Below are positions 58,780-64,000 of a stretch of DNA of 64,000 bases, piece after piece. The notes under the pieces were generated by a model. That model ran no database searches and was not told the origin of the DNA. It worked only from the letters and a program-made list of their open reading frames with translations. Location: IMG/VR virus record IMGVR_UViG_3300025151_000028, positions 1 through 64,000 of that record; one strand, given 5' to 3'. Source of the DNA: a virus. Both the position numbers and the translations under genes were made by a program. How positions within the stretch are numbered: position 1 is the first letter of the stretch; the number at the start of each line of letters is the position of its first letter.

Positions 58780-58809
58780 TTGGGGGATAGCATTTATTTT
58801 GTATATTTG
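58780..58809 (+). promoter_or_regulatory. Promoter before HNH gene, overlapping terminator
   Basis: TTG (58780-58782), a 19-base spacer and TATATTTG (58802-58809) match the Bacteroidota consensus. The -7 element lies inside the loop of the terminator stem. The ATG at 58833 is 24 bases on. Confidence 0.55.
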
Positions 58810-58818
58810 TTATCCCCC
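58782..58818 (+). terminator. Terminator-like stem after the rIIB-like gene
   Basis: GGGGGATA (58782-58789) pairs with TATCCCCC (58811-58818), with a 21-base loop, followed by TTTAATTT. The promoter for the next gene lies within it, so folding of the upstream RNA and new initiation share the DNA. Confidence 0.55.
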
Positions 58819-58832
58819 TTTAATTTAAACTT

Positions 58833-59234
58833 ATGGCAAAAAAGACAGTAAGAAAACCAAGAGTGCCACGTACTAGAAATGCTGGAACAATGACAGAATC
58901 AATGTTCTGGTCCATGATTAGGAGTGCTCTAAGACAGAAAAGCAGATGGTGGAAACCAATTGCTGAATGTAAGAAGTTAGCAAGAAGAGCGTACAAGGGA
59001 AAAAACAAAAGACAGAAGTGGGAATATCTATGTAATAAATGTAAGAAGTGGTATAAGAGTGATCAAGTTAATGTTGATCATATTGAACCTGCAGGTAGTT
59101 TGAATTGCTCAAACGATCTTCCAGCTTTTGTAGACACTCTATTTTGTGAACAGGATAACTTACAGGTTCTTTGTAAAACATGTCACGATCAAAAAACTAA
59201 CTTAGAAAAACAATTAAAACAATTTAAAAAATGA
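58833..59234 (+). CDS. HNH endonuclease
   Basis: 133 residues. A basic N-terminal half (KKTVRKPRVPRTRNAG) precedes the zinc-bound HNH core: C-N-K-C near residues 67-70, VDHIEPAGS near 82-90, then N-L-Q-V-L-C-K-T-C-H-D-Q-K-T near 112-126. It may be a free-standing nuclease (homing type) or a packaging nuclease; it is far from the terminase, favouring the former. It overlaps the next gene by four bases. Confidence 0.85.
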   Translation: MAKKTVRKPRVPRTRNAGTMTESMFWSMIRSALRQKSRWWKPIAECKKLARRAYKGKNKRQKWEYLCNKCKKWYKSDQVNVDHIEPAGSLNCSNDLPAFVDTLFCEQDNLQVLCKTCHDQKTNLEKQLKQFKK

Positions 59235-59443
59235 ACCACTTTATGAAACCAAAGCATTACGAATCAACATCTGAACAGGATGTAATTGATTTCTGCCAAG
59301 CTTATGATTTATCTTTTACGAAGGGGAATGTAATTAAATACATTACTAGAGCAGGTAAAAAGGGTGATGAACTACAAGACTTACACAAAGCCTTGGATTA
59401 TATACAAAGAGAAATAAAATTTATTAAAAACAAACAGAGATGA
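59231..59443 (+). CDS. DUF3310-like small protein
   Basis: 70 residues. KPKHYES, SFTKGNVIKYITRAGKKGDELQDLHKALDYIQRE is the DUF3310 pattern, common in phages (sometimes called nucleotide kinase). The true function is not clear. It overlaps its neighbours by four bases at both ends, so it is in an operon. Confidence 0.8.
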   Translation: MNHFMKPKHYESTSEQDVIDFCQAYDLSFTKGNVIKYITRAGKKGDELQDLHKALDYIQREIKFIKNKQR

Positions 59444-60495
59444 TAAAGGGACAAACAAACACAGAAGCAAACTATAGGGCTGTCATGTTAGACAGCTCTA
59501 GTTCTTTAAAGGACTTTTCACTTGATAGAAAGAAATATTATAGAAAATATATCCTTAATGAACCAATTAACGAGAAAGAAACAGCAGCTGCTAATATGGG
59601 TAGACTTGTAGAAACCATGTTGTGGGAACCAGAACTATTTGATGAGAAGTTTATGTTATCAAACTGTGCAACTACACCTACAGGACTTATGTTAGAATTT
59701 GTAGAGGCACTATATCGTGTCACTAGAGATGCTACAGATGAGTCTGGAGAGGTTACTAGAGATTTTGAGAGCTTATCAAGAGAAGCATATGACATATCTT
59801 CTTTCAAGATAAAGTATGAGGCTGTTATCAAGAAGTTCGTAGGCAGTGATGCAGAACTTTACTATCATGAGATTAGAAAAGTGAGAGCAAATAATCTAAC
59901 TGTAGTTAATAACCTAGAGATCACTATGGCTGAAAAGATTGTACAGACACTTAAATCAAGTTCTGTAACTTCTCACATTGTTAACCTTGTTAGTAGTGCA
60001 AGATACAGTGCTTTTTGTCAAGTGCAAGTTGAAGATTATCCTGTAGATGGACACTCTTTCAAGTCTATGATGGACTGGGTAGTGGTAGATCATGATGCTA
60101 AAACTATTCAGGTGTATGACTTGAAATGTACATGGAATGTAGAGAACTTCTTTGAAGAATACTATCTATATAGAAGAGCATTTATTCAAGCATTCTTGTA
60201 TAAGAAAGCTGCACAACACATGGCTAATGATGACATGTTAGAATACTATGGGTATGAGGTACTTAATCCTAGATTTATTGTTTGTGATAGTGCAAACTTC
60301 TATAGTCCAATAATATATACATTGTCTGATGAAGACATGAGTGATGCTTACCTTGGTTTTCAATACAAGGGTAGAACTTACACTGGTGTGAAGAGTCTGA
60401 TTAGTGATTTGAAATGGGCAACAGAGAATAACATGTGGGACGTTAGCCAAGGAACATTCGAGGCTAATGGAGTAGTTAATATACGTAATAGATAA
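59440..60495 (+). CDS. PD-(D/E)XK exonuclease, RecE/lambda-exo-like
   Basis: 351 residues. The N-terminal segment ANMGRLVETMLWEPELFDEKF resembles RecE-type exonucleases. The catalytic pattern is D212 (MMDWVVVD) with D227-L-K229 (YDLKCTW), a D-x(n)-D-x-K arrangement. A Gln-containing helix follows (RRAFIQAFLYKKA). It probably degrades or resects DNA for recombination with the SSB and RecA-like proteins. Confidence 0.8.
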   Translation: MIKGQTNTEANYRAVMLDSSSSLKDFSLDRKKYYRKYILNEPINEKETAAANMGRLVETMLWEPELFDEKFMLSNCATTPTGLMLEFVEALYRVTRDATDESGEVTRDFESLSREAYDISSFKIKYEAVIKKFVGSDAELYYHEIRKVRANNLTVVNNLEITMAEKIVQTLKSSSVTSHIVNLVSSARYSAFCQVQVEDYPVDGHSFKSMMDWVVVDHDAKTIQVYDLKCTWNVENFFEEYYLYRRAFIQAFLYKKAAQHMANDDMLEYYGYEVLNPRFIVCDSANFYSPIIYTLSDEDMSDAYLGFQYKGRTYTGVKSLISDLKWATENNMWDVSQGTFEANGVVNIRNR

Positions 60496-60497
60496 TA

Positions 60498-61049
60498 ATG
60501 AAACTTAAGAAAACAATAACAAGCATATTTATGGTGCCAACTCTAATGGTTCCAAAGAACGCATTGAAACAGAATGGGTTCATAAATGCTTATTTAGATG
60601 ATGTAGAACGAGATTTTAAATATGATGACGTTGTTTATCTCTTGTTCTTACCCACTGATGTAGCAAAATTTAGAGAATTCCTCGATGGAGAATATGAACG
60701 TACCACCTCTATCATCGAGGATTATGATTATGAAGGTGGTTTTGTTGTGTTAGTATATAAACTTAATCCAGACTTTGATATAGACTTTTATTTAATTAGA
60801 CAAGGTAGATATTCTGAAACAAGTGAGAAGTTTCAAAAGATATTTCCAAAGGTTATAAAGATTAAAAAGCACGGACTACACAGAGATGAGATTAGTCTTC
60901 AATACAGAGTGTTTAATAAAACAGATGACATGATAGAGTATTGGGAAGATAAGCTCGGTATAGAGTGGGACGATAGTCTTGAAGTATGGGAAGGGTTTGA
61001 TGAAAGTAAAGAGATACTTGACATAAACAAACTAAAAAAAAAGTGTTGA
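60498..61049 (+). CDS. Conserved hypothetical protein, unknown
   Basis: 183 residues. Beta-rich start (KKTITSIFMVPTLMVPKNALKQNG) and an acidic, helical C-terminus (DIIKIKKHGL; DDMIEYWEDKLGIEWDDSLEVW). No active-site pattern. It lies 2 bases after the nuclease gene and 18 bases before the next gene. Function unknown. Confidence 0.5.
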   Translation: MKLKKTITSIFMVPTLMVPKNALKQNGFINAYLDDVERDFKYDDVVYLLFLPTDVAKFREFLDGEYERTTSIIEDYDYEGGFVVLVYKLNPDFDIDFYLIRQGRYSETSEKFQKIFPKVIKIKKHGLHRDEISLQYRVFNKTDDMIEYWEDKLGIEWDDSLEVWEGFDESKEILDINKLKKKC

Positions 61050-61067
61050 ATTAACAAAAAAATAATT

Positions 61068-61466
61068 ATGGATGCAGAAAAACTAATGAATGAAAATCCT
61101 CTTACAAAAGCTAAACTAAAAGAGTGGTTTTTAGATAAACTTATGGCTTCAGCAAACGAGTTCAAAGAAGATGATTCTTTTAAAGAATTTATGATTAACT
61201 CTGGTATTACAGATGATCAAATAACAAGAGTATTTAAAGATGGTGGTAGAGCCAGTTTAGATATGTTTGATGAGAATGATGTAGTAGTAAACATAATACA
61301 TGACTGGAAGACAAAGAAGTTCTCTTATCGTATAAATGATGAGAAACAGACTGGTAAATACTCTTTAAGAAAAGAAGCAGAGAAGCATGCAATGCAGAAA
61401 GCTGTAACTATTCTTGAGTCAAAATTAACTGAAAATAAGGAAACAAATGACAACCCAGAGAATTAA
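61068..61466 (+). CDS. Small charged protein, unknown
   Basis: 132 residues, helical and charged (MDAEKLMNENPLTKAKLKEWFLDKLMASANEF; EAEKHAMQKAVTILESKLTE). A W-K-T-K-K-F-S-Y segment suggests a small beta part. It overlaps the next gene by 20 bases. Function unknown. Confidence 0.5.
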   Translation: MDAEKLMNENPLTKAKLKEWFLDKLMASANEFKEDDSFKEFMINSGITDDQITRVFKDGGRASLDMFDENDVVVNIIHDWKTKKFSYRINDEKQTGKYSLRKEAEKHAMQKAVTILESKLTENKETNDNPEN

Positions 61467-61833
61467 AGAACTAGTAGAAGATTACTTTAATCTAGATCTA
61501 TCAGAGAAGACCAGAAAGAGAAATGTAGTTCACATTAGATTCTTATATTACAACTTGGCCTATAACCATGCGTCAGATGGTATGAGTTTAACTGCTGTAG
61601 GTAACACTATTGGTGGTTTTGATCACGCTACTGTGCTGTATGGCCTTAGACAATACAAGAACTTATATGAATTCGATAGAGCTTTTAGAAACAGAATCAA
61701 TCCATTTCTTAATGAAGTGGAGGAAGAACTTAATAAAAGTAGCATCGAAGGTAAGAGAACTATACATAGACAAATAAGGAGAATGAAGGAAAGAATCTTT
61801 CAAATGGAGAAACAATTAGAGGAAATATCTTAA
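61447..61833 (+). CDS. DnaA domain IV-like helix-turn-helix protein
   Basis: 128 residues. SLTAVGNTIGGFDHATVLYGLRQYKNL (about residues 49-75) resembles the DnaA C-terminal DNA-binding signature (G-G-x-D-H-x-T-V). The N-terminal helices and C-terminal coiled coil (ERIFQMEKQLEEI) are not DnaA-like. There is no AAA ATPase domain, so the protein could occupy DnaA boxes or act as an origin or regulatory factor. A start overlapping the previous gene is expected here. Confidence 0.7.
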   Translation: MTTQRIKELVEDYFNLDLSEKTRKRNVVHIRFLYYNLAYNHASDGMSLTAVGNTIGGFDHATVLYGLRQYKNLYEFDRAFRNRINPFLNEVEEELNKSSIEGKRTIHRQIRRMKERIFQMEKQLEEIS

Positions 61834-61848
61834 ATTTTACAAATAATT

Positions 61849-62013
61849 ATGAGAACAATTGGAAAAATTATAGTAGATTTGCTTTCCAGCAATCACATTT
61901 CAGCTGAGGAAGCTGAATTATTGATCACCCACCTTTCAGAGAATAAAAGACCTTCAGGTTATCAACCTGGATGGACTTCTAGTCCCTATTGGTATCAAAC
62001 AACCACATTATGA
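61849..62013 (+). CDS. 54-residue small protein
   Basis: ATG at 61849, stop at 62011-62013. Helical start (IGKIIVDLLSSNHISAEEAELLITHLSE), then a Trp/Tyr-rich tail (YQPGWTSSPYWYQTTTL). It overlaps the next gene by four bases. Function unknown. Confidence 0.5.
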   Translation: MRTIGKIIVDLLSSNHISAEEAELLITHLSENKRPSGYQPGWTSSPYWYQTTTL

Positions 62014-62339
62014 GAACAGCAAAACAATTTAATCAGACATATGAATTAGTTTGCACTGGAGAAGGACTTACAATAGAAGTGCCTGCTGTAGTACAGTTCT
62101 TAAACTTAGCATTCATAGACTTCTTGAGAATAGAGGGATTTGAATATAAAGAAATCTCAACAATTCGTGGAATACCTAGAGTTGATACTAATCTTCCAGA
62201 TCTTATGCCTTATATAGGTAGAGTAATTCAATCAGAATTGGAAGAAAAGATATCGCTCATGTTAAAGGTTGAGTTTGAAATCGAAGAAAGGTTAAGATCT
62301 ATAAACTTAGACAAAAACGGTAACCCATTAACACTATGA
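62010..62339 (+). CDS. Small conserved protein beside nrdB
   Basis: 109 residues from the ATG at 62010, which overlaps the preceding stop; an upstream in-frame start at 61989 would lie inside the preceding gene. Segment IEVPAVVQFLNLAFIDFLRIEGFEYKEIS. It is probably helical. It overlaps nrdB by four bases. Function unknown. Confidence 0.5.
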   Translation: MRTAKQFNQTYELVCTGEGLTIEVPAVVQFLNLAFIDFLRIEGFEYKEISTIRGIPRVDTNLPDLMPYIGRVIQSELEEKISLMLKVEFEIEERLRSINLDKNGNPLTL

Positions 62340-63316
62340 ACAAAAACATTTTTATGCCAAGGGTCAATATTCTCCCATATGAATATCCACAATTACTAGA
62401 CTACAAAGATGCTATCAGACATTCCTACTGGATAGATACAGAATTCAACTTTACAGAAGACATACAAGACTTCAAGGTAACCATCTCTAATGAAGAGCGT
62501 GATGTTATCAAGAAGACTATGCTTGCTATTGCACAAATAGAAGTCAACGTAAAAACATTCTGGGCTGATATGTATAAGCGTATGCCTATTACAGAGATTG
62601 GGGATGTGGGGATGACATTTGCTGAGTCAGAAGTTAGACACAAAGATGCATATGCTAGACTATTGAGAATACTTGGCCTTGAAAAAGAGTTTCAAAGTGT
62701 TATAGAGGTTCCAGCTATAGAGGGTAGACTTAAGTACCTAAAAAAGTACTTAGATGGTACAAGATCTAGAGACAATAAAATGTATACTAAGTCTGTATTA
62801 TTATTCTCTTTGTTTATAGAGCACGTAAGTTTATTTAGTCAGTTCTTAATTATGATGAGCTTTAACAAAGAAAGAAATGTACTGAAAGGTATATCTAATG
62901 TTGTTGAGGCTACCAGTAAAGAAGAAGAGATACATGGTAACTTTGGTGCTGAGATAATTAATATTATCAAGAAAGAAAACCCTGAGTGGTTTGATGATGA
63001 GTTTGAAAACTTAATATATTCAGCATGTAAGAAAGCTTACAAAGCTGAGTGTGGTATATTAGATTGGATCTTTGAAAAAGGAGAGCTTAACTTTCTACCT
63101 AAAGAAACAATTCAACACTTCATCATGAATCGATTCAATAATTCTTTGAAGAAGATTGGAATGAAACCAATATTTGATGTAGATAAAGAACTAATTGCAT
63201 CAACAAAATGGTTTGACATAGAAATCACTGCTACTAAAGAAGGAGACTTCTTTTATAAAAAGCAGGTAGATTATAATAAAAAGAGTAAGAGTATAACTGT
63301 AGACGATTTATTTTAA
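62336..63316 (+). CDS. nrdB: Ribonucleotide reductase small subunit (class I)
   Basis: 326 residues. Diiron-site motifs are readable: IAQIE69 (first Glu), E99-V-R-H102 with Y106 in the tyrosyl-radical position (E-x2-H-x3-Y), E near LFSLFIEHV, and E-E-I-H-G near 200-205. The C-terminal end (SITVDDLF) resembles the NrdA-docking tail. It supplies deoxynucleotides for phage replication. The order nrdB then nrdA is unlike Escherichia coli but common in phages. Confidence 0.93.
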   Translation: MNKNIFMPRVNILPYEYPQLLDYKDAIRHSYWIDTEFNFTEDIQDFKVTISNEERDVIKKTMLAIAQIEVNVKTFWADMYKRMPITEIGDVGMTFAESEVRHKDAYARLLRILGLEKEFQSVIEVPAIEGRLKYLKKYLDGTRSRDNKMYTKSVLLFSLFIEHVSLFSQFLIMMSFNKERNVLKGISNVVEATSKEEEIHGNFGAEIINIIKKENPEWFDDEFENLIYSACKKAYKAECGILDWIFEKGELNFLPKETIQHFIMNRFNNSLKKIGMKPIFDVDKELIASTKWFDIEITATKEGDFFYKKQVDYNKKSKSITVDDLF

Positions 63317-63317
63317 A

Positions 63318-64000
63318 ATGGAATATAAAAGATATTACTGGCTTAACGAAGACAGTAGAACATTTTTGTCCAGAGGATATCTAGATGAATCCCCTGAGCA
63401 AAGAGTAAGAGATATAGCTAACATTGCTGAAAAGTATTTAGCTATTAAAGATTTTGCTTGTAAGTTTGAAGACTACATGGCAAAAGGATACTATTCACTA
63501 TCAACACCTGTATGGATTAACTTTGGTAAACAGAAAGGTTTACCTATTAGTTGTTATGGATCTAATGTAGATGATACACTAGATAGCATACTTAATGCAG
63601 GCCGTGAAATAGGTATGATGTCTAAGTATGGTGGTGGGACAAGTGCCTACCTAGGTAACATTAGACCAAGAGGAACTAGTATTAGTACTGGTGGACAAGC
63701 TGATGGGCCTATTCACTATGCTAGAATGTATGACACTGTAGTAGATGTATGTAAACAATCTGCTGCTAGACGTGGAGCATGTGCTGTATACTTACCTGTA
63801 GAGCACGCAGACATAGAAGAGTTTCTAGATATTGGTACAGAGGGTAATCCTATTCAGAATCTTCAGTATGGTGTAACAGTTAGTGATGCCTGGTTGAAGA
63901 GTATGAAAGCTGGTAGTAAAGAGAAGCGTAAGATATGGGCCAAGATAATCCAAAGACGTAATGAGTTTGGATTTCCATACATTATGTTCTCAGACAACTC
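63318..64000 (+). CDS. nrdA: Ribonucleotide reductase large subunit (partial, 3' end beyond window)
   Basis: 227 codons from the ATG at 63318 to the right edge, one base after the nrdB stop. Recognisable: YSLSTPVWINFG, LPISCYG (the redox Cys of the active site), GGGTSAYLGNIRPRG and the GACAVYLPVEHADIEEFLD segment, all typical class I large-subunit residues. The ATP-cone allosteric domain is not present, since the protein starts close to the active-site region. The C-terminal part and radical-transfer residues lie outside the window. Confidence 0.92.
   Translation, partial: MEYKRYYWLNEDSRTFLSRGYLDESPEQRVRDIANIAEKYLAIKDFACKFEDYMAKGYYSLSTPVWINFGKQKGLPISCYGSNVDDTLDSILNAGREIGMMSKYGGGTSAYLGNIRPRGTSISTGGQADGPIHYARMYDTVVDVCKQSAARRGACAVYLPVEHADIEEFLDIGTEGNPIQNLQYGVTVSDAWLKSMKAGSKEKRKIWAKIIQRRNEFGFPYIMFSDN

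Noticed and set aside
58833-59234. HNH gene as evidence of an intron or intein
   Set aside because: The gene stands free between complete genes with its own promoter. I see no split gene around it in the window.
1-64000. Stop-codon reassignment, as known in some crAss-like groups
   Set aside because: All long frames are read without TAG or TGA interruptions, and many genes end in TAG or TGA, so standard code is sufficient.
1-64000. CRISPR array
   Set aside because: No regularly spaced direct repeats with unique spacers were seen. The repeats present are coding trinucleotide tracts or hairpins.

Overview
The window looks like part of a large, low-GC, tailed double-stranded DNA phage of the crAss-like type (order Crassvirales) that infects a member of the Bacteroidota. 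The evidence is a contiguous terminase large subunit, portal, putative scaffold and crAss-type major capsid protein, followed by connector/ring genes and a very long muzzle/stabilisation protein. These face a divergent replication block holding family B DNA polymerase, DnaB-like and SF2 helicases, primase, an rIIA/rIIB pair and class I ribonucleotide reductase. Several intergenic regions carry TTTG-N19-21-TAnnTTTG promoter-like sites of the Bacteroidota type. Gene leaders are A/T-rich rather than Shine-Dalgarno-like. TAA, TAG and TGA all act as stops, so no recoding is seen. Relatedness was judged by motif reading and synteny; no search was run.

Left block (1-38154, all minus strand, so transcribed leftwards). 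From the divergent control region (38155-38494) the order is: winged-helix regulator, HU/IHF-like protein, small early-late proteins, TerL, portal, acidic scaffold-like protein, major capsid protein, capsid/connector genes and an abundant-type structural protein ending at a strong terminator (25454-25502). A fibre and adhesin cluster follows (14678-24867): a vWA protein, a 1111-residue propeller-like protein, a trypsin-like protease, a collar-domain fibre, a coiled-coil fibre and four genes built on one small repeated N-terminal module. A second terminator (14614-14646) and a promoter (14533-14565) separate this from the last late unit: phosphoesterase, ring/tail genes, the 2218-residue muzzle-like protein, another module gene and two probable virion cargo proteins. 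One of these carries an ADP-ribosyltransferase-like segment and an HExxH metalloprotease motif.

Right block (38495-64000, all plus strand). An isolated, compositionally distinct gene with two terminators comes first, followed by tiny membrane and zinc-ribbon proteins and a radical SAM protein. Next come the replication and recombination genes (PolB, membrane-anchored AT-hook protein, DnaB-like helicase, SF2 helicase, RecA-like ATPase, SSB-like protein, primase). Then follow a sugar-nucleotide epimerase, a uracil-DNA-glycosylase-like protein lacking its catalytic Asp, rIIA-like and rIIB-like proteins, an HNH nuclease, a PD-(D/E)XK exonuclease and the ribonucleotide reductase subunits. The large subunit runs off the right edge.

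The most distinctive feature is the modular surface system. At least six genes share a roughly 60-75 residue N-terminal module with a G-P-F-D-L-Y-S-D...F-T-T-P-F core. Many surface proteins, including the muzzle-like protein, join domains through poly-threonine linkers encoded by ACN trinucleotide tracts. This looks like a mix-and-match adhesin kit whose linker lengths could change by in-frame slippage.
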